Assembly: GCA_027919835.1 (NCBI GenBank) | Contig: JANVFP010000015.1 | Span: 620,001 to 684,000 of the forward strand | Length of the DNA: 64,000 nucleotides | Direction: 5' to 3' | Source of the DNA: Lentinula raphanica | Taxonomy: Eukaryota; Basidiomycota; Agaricomycetes; Agaricales; Omphalotaceae | Part shown: piece after piece, positions 13,175-26,000 of the stretch | Layout of the letters: each line of letters opens with the position of its first letter | Numbering within the stretch: position 1 is the stretch's first letter | Position numbers and translations under genes: made by a program | The notes under the pieces: model-generated | Told to the model about the DNA's origin: nothing | The model's database searches: none | Seen by the model: only the letters and a program-made list of their open reading frames with translations

Positions 13175-13602
13175 GACGGTCAGAGACGAAGGAGGTCAGG
13201 GTAAAGTATTTTGTGACAGCAAGAGTTTAAAGAGAGAAAATTTGGGGGAAGATGAGCCGATTCCGAATTCGGAAGTATAACGTGATCAAGAATCAAGATT
13301 TTCACATGTAACGGACCGACCGTGGATGTCGTTCTTGTTGTCGACCTCCTCGACCTCGACCTCGAGCGAATGTCTACAGCTTGAAGCCACATTGAACCAC
13401 ATAACTTTCGCGATTCGTTGACGAGGATGTAATTAGTTGAATTTGAAATTTTGCTTTACTGAGATCACACTTTTCTTACGTCCTTGAGCAGTTACATAGA
13501 ATGCCAAAACCCCAAGTGAAATTGCGTTTGAGATATGTATAGATGTACAAGGATGAGTCCATGCGATGAGAGACGTAACAAGGATAAAGCGACGATATAG
13601 CA
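13175..13602. other. Intergenic region upstream of the elongase gene
   Basis: This 428-nt stretch holds the elongase promoter and the 3' flank of the small minus-strand gene. No feature beyond short open frames is seen. Confidence 0.55.
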
Positions 13603-14370
13603 TTAGCATATGATAAGACTGGGACAACGTTCCAGATTTGCAAGAAGCACATGTTCACTGTCAAGGCAAGGAACAGTCTGAGTTACATGATGCAGGAAAA
13701 TTTTATGAGCGCTAAGCACACACCCAATATCAAGTTTTGCATTTTGAAGAAGAGAAGCAGCGCGCGTGTTGATTCGAGTCGCGTCGAAACCTGGCGACGA
13801 CGCACATACAAGACAGAGTGGGGAATGGGCGGGAACAAGTGAATATGTCGCGAAGATCTGAAACAAATTGATGAGCTCGAGATCATGACGACGAGAGAGG
13901 CTAAAGCTTACTCCAGAGGAGCGTAAGGATTTGACTAGGTCATGGATAACCATGAGGGACTTGGACCTCAGATGATTCAAATCATGGAGGTCAAGGCCTA
14001 TGAATAGCATGAACTTCAGTATAAGAAGTTAAGCAACGGGTACGTTTTACTCACAGGAATTAGATTCGGTGTTCCAGGTCGGGACGCTACAATGAAGCTG
14101 TACTGCAGAACGACCTGATTGTGCGAGGACTCTGTTGTAAGATTGAGACCATGATCATTGAGTGCTTCGACAGCAAAGGACTCACTGAGTGAAGGTCTGT
14201 ATTGCGTCCTCAAGGCAGTCAAGCTAGACATGAATGACGATTGTCAGTCACACGACGAAATGGATTGGACGATGATGTACCTCGTTGTAAGGCTGCATAG
14301 TCTTGGATTCGTGGCCAGAAGACTGGGGAAGAGAGGAAGAGAGGATTTGAGGGGCAATAACAGAAGTCAT
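13603..14370 (-). CDS. Small unrecognised spliced gene
   Basis: The best chain starts at ATG 14370 (MTSVIAPQILSSSLPQSSGH, then ESKTMQPYNE). It uses strong donors (GTACAT, GTGAGT, GTGAGT, GTAAGC, GTGTGT) to read LDCLEDAIQTFTQ, QSGRSAVQLHCSVPTW, LDLHDLNHLRSKSLMVIHDL and IFATYSLVPAHSPLCLVC. The stop is at 13603, giving about 160 residues. All joins keep frame and introns are 40-65 nt. I do not recognise the product and see no signal peptide or clear domain. A competing model starts at 14231 in another frame of the second exon (MSSLTALRTQYRPSLSESFA) and uses a weaker acceptor. It may be a lineage-specific protein, or one whose true termini differ. Confidence 0.4.
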
Positions 14371-15201
14371 CTCTGTGAGCAAGGTAGTGAGGGGAGGATA
14401 GAAGAAAGGCGGACGAATATAGTCATCGAGTATTCACCAAGGACTTAAATAACTACAGGTCACGCGGGTATAACCGGAATGAAAAATTCTGATCGGAGCG
14501 ATGGACAACAGCGGGCACCAATGGCAGCCAGAGCTCGAGACTCTGGGGAACACTGCCCAGAACACGTTGTGGTACGCTGTGAGAGATACGTTGCGCTAAA
14601 AGGATCAAGGGGATCCAGAATTATGGTAATGTTAGGCTAGATTATGGGACTAGAAAATAACTATAGCAGAGCAAAAGTACCCGTTTTCGGATCCTGTTTT
14701 TTGCTACAGATCTTGGCTTGAGATTGAGAAAACGAATAGCCAACTCCCTCTTCGGAGACTTGGATTTTTCAAGATCCGCTTCGGTACTTAATTTCGAGCT
14801 AGTAAGCTAAACGGCAGATGGATAGATGAAGATAGGCGATTGAAAGAGATATGAAAAAAATTTGAAGTTCTGCGAAAAAGATGCAAGTCGAGAGAGGCTG
14901 CCGTGGAAATAACACGGCTGATGAGCTGATGAGATGATGACATCATCGCTCCAGCGCTATTCTCTTCACGACGCGCATCTTTCACAACACCAGCAAAAGA
15001 TTGAAACTATACCACATCGGGTAGCGCCGCGTCGCGCGCGCCAGTCTCCGACTCTTGAAAATCACAACAATGTATATAAGAAAATGGATAGATTGATATC
15101 AAATACAGGTAGAAGATATATAGAGTTAGATCTCCCCATATCCATCCCAAAAAGATACAGTACCATCAGTCTGTGCTCTGAGACAAGATATCAACTGCTG
15201 T
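14371..15201. other. AT-rich intergenic region left of the MITE
   Basis: This 831-nt stretch has only short frames with poor coding character. It carries AT-rich patches around 14600-14900 and 15060-15130. It probably holds the promoter of the minus-strand gene ending at 13603. No RNA gene is recognised. Confidence 0.5.
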
Positions 15202-15745
15202 CACTACGGAGGGGCTGATTTATCTCCTGGGTAAAATTCAATGTGAAAATATAAGCAAAATAAATGGAATTGCACCTCTTTTCCCCTCTGAAAATCTAAT
15301 TTTACTTCGAAAAGGAAGAATCGAGAATAGAGTAGATGAAAAGAACTGAATTGAATGAGGTTTTCAAATGCTTTGACCCATGAGAAAAAAGTACCAATTT
15401 GACTAAAATCCTGTCCGAGGTTAGTTTATTTTTACGCCCGAGAAAGGAAATGGGCGATGAGCGCCACTAGGGATCTGAGCGCCCGCTCATCGCCCATTTC
15501 TTTTCTCGGGCGTGAAAATTAATTAATCGCAGAAAAGAATTTCGCAAAAGTGGTAGACTTTTCTCAAACACCAAAGTTTTTGAAATTTCTGATTATTTCA
15601 GTTTATTTTATCCATTCTATTCAATAGTTTCCTCTCCAGCAATATTATTACATTTTTGAAGTAGGAAATAGGTGTGATTACTTTTATTTTACTCTGATTT
15701 TCACCTCAAGTTTTACCCAGGGGATATCCGAGCCCCTCCGCAGTG
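15202..15745. mobile_element. Palindromic (foldback) MITE with CACTA-like termini
   Basis: The left end reads CACTACGGAGGGGCTGATTT. The reverse complement of the right end reads CACTGCGGAGGGGCTCGGAT. The arms stay alignable all the way to the centre, where GGGCGATGAGCG (15452-15463) pairs with CGCTCATCGCCC (15484-15495). Ends and inner arms share the same midpoint (15473.5), so the whole 544 bp is one imperfect inverted repeat with little net length change. The bases just outside are TGT on both sides, a 3-bp target duplication as expected for CACTA/EnSpm transposition. The element has no transposase frame, so it is non-autonomous. It sits 28 nt beyond the stop of the broken gene at 15774-16537. 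Confidence 0.82.
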
Positions 15746-15773
15746 TGTCAACATGGGCGATAGAACATTTAAC

Positions 15774-16537
15774 TTACATAACAAGGTCGTGTTCACTGGG
15801 ACCATTTCCCATAGCAAAGTGTGCAATGTCAGCGCCCACATTGGCAACAACCTTTCCGTGATCCAGTGCACCTTCAGGCTGCCATCTGCGGATGCAACCT
15901 GAGATTGGTTAGAGAGAAGTATAGATGATTCCGCTTCATGTTTGATAACCAATATATTTCCCCGAACGACAGGTATATCGATGTCGTTGTCCACGATCGC
16001 ATTGTCAGCAACACGTTGTTTGTCAGAGAGGAAGAACGAGGGGATTCAAAAAAGAACGTATACGGTTGATCAATTTTGGTCAACGCGTTATGCAATAGAC
16101 AATCAACGTGGACAGTAGTGTTTGCACAACAGACGACCCCAGGTTCTTTAGACTTCCACAAGTATGCACGGACGTTAAGATCTTCAACAGCAGAAAACGT
16201 GCGGATATTGATATCAACCCCAACGTTGACGAGATGGGGACCATCACAATGAGTGCCAACAGCGATAGCTTTGAAAACTTTGCCAACTAGCCCTTCCTAC
16301 AACAACTCAACATACGCATAACTTTACCGCGAATGGACTCACCTGGTGCAACTTCAATATATGACTGTCTATTTTCTTGATATCCTCCGTACGGGTTCAG
16401 AAACGAACAACACTGTCGATGTCCATGTTGTGAGCTGAGAATGAAGACGAAGATGGAGATTTAGCATCCTCTCTTAAAAAGAGATAATTACCAATGGCGG
16501 GCGAGATGAAACGAATAGTTGCGGCTACATGAAACAT
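15774..16537 (-). pseudogene. Unrecognised gene interrupted by an in-frame stop
   Basis: A spliced chain starts at ATG 16537 (MFHVAATIRFISPAI). It crosses an intron with donor GTAATT into AHNMDIDSVVRF and then meets TGA at 16397-16399. The same frame continues as TRTEDIKKIDSHILKLHQ. A clean GTGAGT...TTGTAG intron then leads to EGLVGKVFKAIAVGTHCDGP and DLNVRAYLWKSKEPGVV. Further segments read DNAIVDNDIDIPVVRGNILV and KVVANVGADIAHFAMGNGPS, with a natural stop at 15774. Coding quality on both sides of the TGA suggests one nonsense change in a once-working gene. The family is not recognised. Alternatively translation begins downstream, or the intron boundaries differ and avoid the stop. Confidence 0.4.
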
Positions 16538-17057
16538 TGTCGAAATTCAACCGCACCATGAAGTTCTTCACAGAGTGGCACTTGTGCATCACCATTACAG
16601 ACTGACGTTGTTTGAGCACGTCACTGCACATAACATCTGTGAAAGACTGACCATAACATCACTCGTAGACGCAGCAGAAAAGGCAAATGAAGTTGACTTG
16701 AACAGGTCAGATATGTTATGAAACAATATGTCGATTACCGCCGTCGGACCCATGATAATGTAAACGACGTGAAATTTTCAGAGCTGCAAACAGGTACCTG
16801 TGAACATTTAGTTGTCTGATGTAGTGAAGGCGTACAGAAGGAACAATGGAGAGGAATTAACATGAACAGTTCAAGTTATAAACCACGTTACGCCGATGGT
16901 GGATGCCTACTGAGAAACTAAATTGATAAGATATGATTTCAGATAATAAATGGATAACATAATCAGATGTTACAGATAAGAGATTAGCCTAAAAGGGCAA
17001 GATAATGAATTTTGATGGATTTGAACACCACAAGACCCTCCTCTAAAGAGTCGGAGA
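16538..17057. other. Intergenic region upstream of VPS13
   Basis: This 520-nt stretch is divergent between the broken minus-strand gene and VPS13, so it should carry the VPS13 promoter. No gene, repeat or RNA is recognised. Confidence 0.5.
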
Positions 17058-20000
17058 ATGTGGTGGCTAGACCCTGGAAAGGAGGTAAGCTCTCTACACT
17101 TCTTGCCCAACGAAAGTGCTCATCTATGCGCATAGGTCTTGAATATCGTGAGTTCAGCACCAAACTACCTTCGAGTTTCACAATTCATCACTTCCCTCTC
17201 CAGCTCTTCAACAGGATCCTTGCCCCGTATGTCGAAAACTTGGATATGAACCAAGTGAATTATGGGATTGGACAAGGCATGCCAGATTCACTCATAGCGA
17301 AATCATCCTCAAGTTCAACTTGTTCCAGGTCAGCTCACACTCCGCAAGCTACGATTGAAGAAGGGTGCACTAGACAAGTTCAGATTACCTGTTGATGTTC
17401 TTGAAGGCGCGCTCCAGATCATCTCTATTATCGTCCTCGGTCTAATGAAATATCACAGGTCATCTCGGAGAATTTACCCTGTCCTTGCATTGGATGAACC
17501 TTGGCAATCAACCGGTGGAAGTGCTAATTAAGGACGTCTATCTTCTTGTCGTTCCATCTACACAATCTGCATACGATCCGAAGGAAGAAGAAGAACGAGC
17601 ACAAGCTGCCAAACTGGAACGCCTTGAGAATGCGGAGTTATTGCACATGCGTGGGCAGGCAGAACAACCTTCTGGTGCGTCCTGGAATGTTCTTTCTATA
17701 ACGGTCTATATAACACATATTTTCAGGTGATACGTCTCAGCAGCAAGGTCTATGGGCCTCCTTGACTGCAAAGATAATCAACAATCTTCAGATAACAGTC
17801 CAAAATATACATATCCGATATGAGGACAGAATGAGTGTTCCAGGGGTCTGTGGAGATAGCACTGGCTGATGCTCTTACTGATTTCTCTTCTTGAACAGCA
17901 TCCCTTTGCTGCCGGTGTCACTTTGGCGGGATTCACCGCTGTATCAGTCAATGAAGATTGGCAACCTGCTTTCATTGAAAGTAGCGCTGGCGCTATTCAC
18001 AAGGTTTAAACTCTACTAGCACGGTAGAGCTCTTTCTGATTCGTCTCTATTCTTAGCTGGCCAAACTCGAATCTCTCGCGTTGTACTTCGACACGGATTC
18101 ACCTAGTATGGCTGGTCTTCCTCTCCAAGAAGCTATTGAAAAGTTCAATAAAATGGTGAGTTCTCCTTACACCTTACGTATGACATTTTGTCTGATATGG
18201 GTCCAGATTGCACACGACGCAGAAGACTCCTCACATCAATTTATTCTAAAGCCTGTCTCAGGAGAAGGAAGAGTAGGCCAATCTTTGCATTTCAGTTAGG
18301 ATTTTCGCCTTGATGCCTCTATAAATAGATTATCATGAACCACAAATCCGACAACGCCACCCCTCGTTTCGATGTACAACTCCTATTCAATGAGATTGGG
18401 GTGGCTTTGGACGATTACCAGTACCGAGATGTCATCTCTTTGCTCGATATGTACCATGTCTACATACGCCAGCATCAGGTAATTTTCCTCTACAAACGCG
18501 AGAAGCACCATGAACCTTCCTTCTAGTACCGAAAATATCGCCCAAGTGACGACGAGTTCCGTACCAATGCCGCTCGTGCGCGATTGAAGTACGCTGGGAC
18601 TGCTATTCTCGAGAATGTCAGACAACGAAGACGGCAGTGGACTTGGCAATACTTTGCTGAACGACGCGACGATAGACTGAAATATGTCGAATTGTTCCAG
18701 AAGAAGGTTTTGAACGCAACCTCACCCTCTGTAAGGCTGTTCGCGTATATTGACTAAAAATGCAGAGCTGACCAAATTCGGCAGGATATTCAAACCCTCC
18801 AGAGCCTCGAAAAAAAGTTGTCTTATGAAGACCTTCGCTTCTACCGCTCGATCGCACGATCGCGCCTGAGAAAAGACGCTGCACTTCGTAAGCGTCTCGA
18901 GGCGGAGAAGCCAAAACAGCCTCAGAAGCAATCTTGGGGCAGCTGGTTGTGGGGCTCTTCATCGTCCACGAATGAGACACAGGAAGATCCTGCATTTGGT
19001 GGACCCATGACTGAGGAACAACGGAAGCAGCTTTACGACGCTCTTGACTACGATGAAAAATCTGCCGTGGTCGAATCACTCCAAGCTCCAAGGGATTCTC
19101 TGAAAGCTCGCATAAAAGCCACCCTCAATCGAGGATCATTCGCCCTGAGGACCAACCCTCATAACCAAGTGCGGGACATCGTCTCAGTCAATTTCGATGT
19201 CTTCCGGGCGGATGTTATCCAGAGACCCGATAACCTTGAAGCATCCGTGTCTTTGGGTAGCTTTGCTGTGTTTGATGGCACGACGGAGAATAGTGTGCAT
19301 CCACAGATTGTTCAAGTTCAGGAGTCAAAATCTCAGGAGCATAATGATGACAAAGATAGTCCCTTCCTTTTCGTCAAGTTTGAGAATAACCCTCTCGATG
19401 AACGTGCCGACAATGCACTGACCGTTCGCATGAGGCACATGGAGATTATCTACCATAGGGGTTATGTGGAAGCAATCTACAAATTTCTAAAGCCTCCAGC
19501 GAGTCAATTGGAGTCAGTGGAAGCGCTTTTGGTATGTACTCCAACAATCACTCTATCGTCCACTAACTTTCGGCAGAGTGTTGCTAGTCAAACGCTCGAG
19601 GGACTACGTAAGGAGACGAGGGCAGGCCTGGAGTTTGCCTTGCAAAATCACAAAACGATTGATATCCAAATGGATATGGACGCTCCAATCATTGTCATTC
19701 CCGAAGAGTGAGTCTTCCATTCGATCGCGAAGAATTAAAACTCATCAAGTATGGAAGTATTACCACAGTCAACTGCAAGCATCTCATCGTCGATGCCGGT
19801 CATATAGCGATAGAGAGCGAACTCGCCGATAAAGAGACAATTCGTGCTGTACACCTCAAACGTTCGCAAAAATATAGTGATGAAGATTACAAGCAGCTAG
19901 AAGATTTGATGTATGACAAGATGTCCCTGAAGCTGGAATCCGCCCAAGTGAGGCCTCTGAGTTTCTGATTATGCATTTGGTACTAACGGTGGAATCGAGT

Positions 20001-23000
20001 TCGTCATCGGAAACGACCTGGATTCATGCCGAGATGCGTTGAAAACTGATAGTCACGATACGCTCCATCTTCTGGAACGGATCAACATCGATCTCCAAAT
20101 ACAGAATTCCATTGTGCCTACGGCACTGAATCTTGCTCGTTTCAAGGTCTCGGGGAAGCTGCCTACTCTTCAAGTCAATCTTTCTGACACGAAATACAAA
20201 TCATTGATGCGACTGATTGATGTGTGCATCCCCAAATTCAACGACGCTTCTGAAGTTCCAAGCCCGCCACGCCCTACAGAGGGTCTTCAGATTGGTCATT
20301 TTCCTTTGGTCCCTGGAACACTGTTCAGTCAGGCCGAACAGGAATACAACGTCGACGAAGACGAGACCGACGATACCGTTGCAGCAAACACATCGGGCTC
20401 TCAAGATGGGGAAGAAGAGTTTTTTGAAGCAGATGACGGCGAAATGACGGTGGGTCGTTTGTGAGTACATGAGATGCTGTTGTTTAATGTTTGCCATAGC
20501 ACCCAGAGATACACCAACATCTATTTGTATTGAAGTTCCAGGTTGATCAGCTGGGTGCTTCGTTATCGAAAACCAACCAAGATGGCTCTGAGGGTCGTCT
20601 GGGTAGTGTTACTCTTGAACGCTTTGACCTAAACTTTGGTCTAGCGAAATATGACATGAAAGTGGACGTGAATCTGCGGTACGAGTTCCTGTGTTGTTGC
20701 TTGTTTTATCTCATTCTATCCCCGTAGGTCCATGTCTATGGATTTGGTTCAAGGTGATTCTGGTACGATAAACTTCATGTCGACAGAATCGCACGAGGAA
20801 AGGGATCTATTGAGCGTTACGTACGTTCGCGTCCAACAGGAATCTCCAGAATTTGCCAGTGTGTATGGAGGAATTGAACAAAGCGTTGACGTCAAAATAT
20901 CTACCTTCATCTTCCACGCCGCGCCAGAGCCGGTGCTGATGCTCTACGACTTCATAATGACCACCTTTGTGCCCCAGTCAAAATCTGATGAATCTTCATC
21001 CTCGCCGAGCATTGAAAAATCCAATGGCGAATCTGATACCTCTCTCGAAGTTACATCTGTAAATGAGAGAAAAATCAAAGTGTCCGTGAACCTAGCCAGC
21101 GTCCAGGGTTTGTCCGCAAAACTTGCTCTCATGTGCTGGTTCTGACAATTCAATTTCAGTCACTTTGGTGAACGAGATGGTCAACATCGCGACGTTGTCA
21201 CTTTCGACTGCTGTTGTCACTGTGGTGGTCCGGCCGCGTTCGCTGCTTGTCACTGGACGACTCGGGAGTCTAGCGTTGAGCAATGACTCTGAGCTTCCCG
21301 CTGCACGCTCAGAATTCAACCAACTCATGTCGATCGAAGGTCAAAACTTTGCGGACTTCCGCTATGAAACATTCGATCCAGAAGATCCTCATTACGCCGG
21401 TATCAAATCCTTCGTGTCTTTGAATGCTGGATCAGTCAAACTTCACTTCTTAGAGGAACCATTACACGACATATACCTGTTTCTTGTCAAATTGTCCAAA
21501 CTCAAGGGTCTGTACGATGCTGCCACTCAAGCGGCAGTGCAGACTGCTTCTGAGATGGACACAGAACTCTTGCAATTTGACATATCTGTCAAAACTCCCA
21601 TTGTCGTATTCCCTTCCGATTCCATTCGTTCCTCAGATATGCTGATAATGCGATTGGGAGAAGTTTCCGCGAAGAATATTTGTGAAGGAGCAGTGAACAA
21701 GATCAGCGCTAGTCTTCGAGGGATTCGACTCGCCTCGCACATATGGTACAATAACGAGGTTTCCGTCCTCAAGATAATAGATGACATTGACGTCACAGCC
21801 GATGTTGTACAAACTACAGCCATTGACCGCGCTGTCGAGCTTGAGTTGCCTGATACTCGTGTATGTCTGAATTAACACTACCTTACAGCCAGCTGACGAT
21901 GATTTCAGGTGTCCATAAGAATATCAGATATCAAACTGCATCTGACTCAAATTCAATATGGAATCCTGTTGAGGTTGTTCCAAACAATTCCGAGAGTCCT
22001 CACTGGCGCTCCGGAAGGCGCATCCCAAGCTAAAGCCGTTATTCCCGAACCTCAACCTCGTTCGAAGGGAGAACGTCAATCTCAGGTCAATCTAGGGCCA
22101 GAGGTCAATGCGGCTGATGGCGTCAAAACATGGCCCACTTTAGATGTTGTGGTTGACGTAGACACGGTGAAGCTTCACCTATACGACGAGTACGCTACCG
22201 AGGAGTCGAATCTCAAAGATCATGGGATAGCGCGATTCGCGTTGAATCATAATAATCTTCGGCTAAAACTACTTTCTGCTGGTGGTGGAGAGGTCCAAGT
22301 GGTACTCAAAGCCTTCACTGTGAACAATACCAGGCCTGGAAATACGAAATTCCGAGAAATCATACCTGCAGCAAAACATGATCGCAATCAGTTTATGATA
22401 CTATATACAATGGCCGGCGATGCCGAGTCGTCGTCGTTGGCACTTCTGACTATCGATTCACCTCAGGTTATATTTGCGGTGGACTTGGTTTTTGGCTTGG
22501 CCAACTTCTTCACAAGCGCTTCTGCGCCGGAACAGGAACTCTTGGAAAACGAAGCAGAACAGCTCGAGAGCGCTCAATCAGATCAAAGAGATGAAAAATC
22601 CTCTCTCGATTTCCGCATTGATCTCCACGACGTCTCTGTTTCCGTGCTTGAAAATGATTCCGATCCCGAAACCCAATCCATTCAGCTTTCTATCGAACAG
22701 ATCCGATTGTCAAAGCAGGTAATCATCATTCCGCAACCTCTTAAATGTCACACTGACAAATGTTTACAGGGTATCTTGGCATTGTCGGTGAATCAATTAG
22801 GCATGTCCTTAGTGCAGATGGGGCGGCCTGCAGACACTGTGCGATTCCTAGACGACTTTGACTTGACTTTCTCGCTAGATAGTCGTTCGTCATCCTCGCA
22901 ACTCATGACGAATATCGAGGTTAATGCACGACCAATCGTCTTTCGAGCGTCGTATCGGGATATAACTCTGATTTCTTCAATTGTGAACAAGGCTATTGAG

Positions 23001-26000
23001 CTTTCCAGTCACTCTGCCGAATCACAAACGCCGGCGGCTCAGCGTGATGCTGCCACCACGAGAACGAGGAGTTCTGGCGGCCGTCGTACACGTTCAAGTG
23101 CGTCAAAGACAACCAGGAACCAGACGCAGAGCAAGCCTGTTGGCAAGGCTCGCATCATCACTTCAAAGGAACAAGTTTGTCGAAGATCTCAACGGATTCA
23201 AACATTCACTGACTTTACTTTACAGCTCAAAGGATCTTTCGACGGATTCCGCCTGGTCCTAATTGGAGATCTACACGAACAACCTATGCTACATCTCAAA
23301 ATAAAACCTTTCATCATTGGAGCTAAGGATTGGTCAGGAGAGGTGAGTTTTGTCAAAGCCAGTTTAAACCAGAGCCAAACCTTGTTAGTTGTCCGCGACC
23401 ACGATGCTTGCCATGCAAATCAGTTATTGGAATCTCACCAACTCACATTGGGAGCCCCGTAAGTGTGATCCTGTGAAGCAATACCGTGATAGCTCACATT
23501 TCATATAGTCATCGATCCCTGGACACTCTCGGCTTCCGTATCCAAGGAAAATCTGGCAGGCGCCCTGAACATCAACCTCTCAGCGCGCGAACGACTAGAT
23601 CTTAATCTGAGCACAACGTTCGCAGAATTAGCTATGACCACTATGAACATGTGGAGTCAAGAAGGAGAACACATTCTGCGAAAAGCCCGTGGTAGTTATG
23701 CACCTTATCGTATCCGCAACCGAACTGGATATCCAGTGTTCATCTGGACAGACGATGATGGCAGCAGTAATACAAAGGACGCGACTGGAGTCCAGTTATC
23801 TCATGACCAGACTATTGACTGGCGTTTTGACGATTGGAAAACAATGCGTGAGGTAAGACATTAAACATGTCAAGATTCCGTTGCTTCATCATTTCCCTAG
23901 CATGTATCAGGATCAGCACAACATAACATCGGAATCCGATTCGTGAACAAGTCTTGGGAACACTTACGGAGCGTCCCTGTTGATAGGGAGGGCGAATTCG
24001 TCTTTCCGCTCAAACCCAGAATGGAAAAACATACCAACCGGCTGTTATGCGAGGTCAAGGTAGTGGACAATGTCAAGGTGGTCACAATCAGATCCACGTA
24101 CAAGATCGAGAATCATACCTTCTACCCTCTGGAGGTGACGCTAGTTGATGAAAGAGGTCATCCAGTGTATTCGTTGGAGAAAGTTGCACCTGGTCAAGAT
24201 TATGTCCTCCCAATAGAAGCCGTCAATACAAGTAAAATCAGGATTCAGCCAGATCGTGAATTACAATCCTCCTCGTCTACAAGTATATTGCTGATTTTGT
24301 CTTGTAGAGGGTTTTGGATATAAGTGGTGCAATCCGGTTCGATGGGAGGACTTGATGACGAAAAGGAGTTTGACCATCCGTTGCCCACATAGTGACCCTC
24401 AAGAAGCTGCCTTCCGCTTTCAAGCTTGGGTCCAGAGTGATCTCAACTCCAATGACTCTCTAGTTCGGTGGGTTGACCATCATTAGTACTTGTTTTTGCA
24501 GCTCAACGATGCTTTCCAGCAAATATCCCAAAATCAATCTCAAACTTCGTGCACCGTTAGAGCTCGAAAATTTGTTACCGTATAATATCCAATATCGCGT
24601 CTATGACAAAGACACAGATCAGAATTGGAGAAGCTACCTGCGTCAGGGTGGAATCATGCCGGTGCATTCGATTGAGCTCGCGCACCTCGTTCTGCTCAAT
24701 GTCGAAGTGCAAGACACAGGTCAGGCTCCAGTAAATGACGACACATTTGTTTACTCATGGCATGCAAATAGTATTCAAACCGAGCGATTTCGCTATCATC
24801 AATACTGATGGTCATAGTGATTTCGATATCGAGAATCGTCTTAACTTACTCGATCAGAACAACAAGAAACTCAATCTCAGCTTGAATTACATGTATGCTG
24901 TCCATATGGCTGTCTGTCCGTGTTCTGAAGCATGCTCACTAGCCGATATCCTGATTCTGGAGGAGCCTTCAAGGTTCAAGTATACAGCCCATATGTTGTA
25001 ATAAATAAGACCGGCCTCCCGTTTGGAATCAGATCTACCCGACCAAGCAGAGCTGTTGCGCCGCAAGACGTGGCCGGGGATACCAATATCAGTGAGCAAT
25101 TGTTATCTTTCTATCTGTATGCTGCAACCGACTGTACAATGAAGATACTTTAAGTAAACCAGTGCCATTCAGTAAGTCCCTATGCACCGCCGTATATTCA
25201 TGTCAGTTGATTGCTCCTGGTAGTGCTTTCTCACAGTAACGAGCACGGTCACGAATTCAGTCTGAAAATAGGAGACTCTGCTTGGTCAAAGGTAAGCTGC
25301 GTGCTCGCACACTTTTCTCGATATTCATGCTCAAAGAATGTCTCCTGTTAGACAATCAGTGTAGAAGCACCTGCAGCAGAAATTGCCCTTGTTGTGCCTT
25401 CTCAGAAACAAAAGGTCGACGAGATACATGTTGGCATTTCTTGGACTGAAGGACTTGGGAAATACAAACTAAGCAAGGTCATAACTTTGACACCGCGGTT
25501 CATCCTCAAAATAATCTTTCCGAACCACTATCTTTCCGTGAACATGGTGTCGCACCCAGGGATAAATCAGTCATCAGCCCAGGAGAACGTTGCGCGTTGC
25601 ATTTCATTCGGGCAAATCCAGATAAACTCTTGACCATTGCTTACCCTGGATTGAATGCACAATGGTATGCTCTCAGGTCGTCATTCTACACATACTCATG
25701 TCAAAATTCAGGTCACCGCCTTTCAACATAGAAGATATTGGATTTGTGCACCTTCGACTCAAGGCGCCTGGTGATCGTTCGGATCAGATACGTCTGATCC
25801 GGACTGACGTGAAAATCGACGGCTCAACAATTTTTGTCTATTTTTCTTCGGCTGCTGATGGCTGGCCTTTCGTGGTAGAGAATGGTAGTGATTATACTTT
25901 CAGTCTATCGCAAAAGGTTCGTTAAACAGCATGTGACACGATAAAGTCACTCCTCTCATTGATTGTTACACAGGATGCTTCTCGAGAAGATCAAAACCCC

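Noticed and set aside
13651..14448. Plus-strand open frames opposite the small minus-strand gene
   Set aside because: They lack splice support and domains, and the minus strand gives a longer consistent chain of exons.
14934..15218. 94-residue plus-strand frame running into the MITE
   Set aside because: It ends inside the left terminal repeat of the MITE, its composition is AT-driven, and no domain is visible.
15421..15520. Strong hairpin around 15,445-15,505 as a stand-alone terminator or RNA gene
   Set aside because: It is the exact centre of the larger palindrome with shared midpoint, so the MITE explains it.
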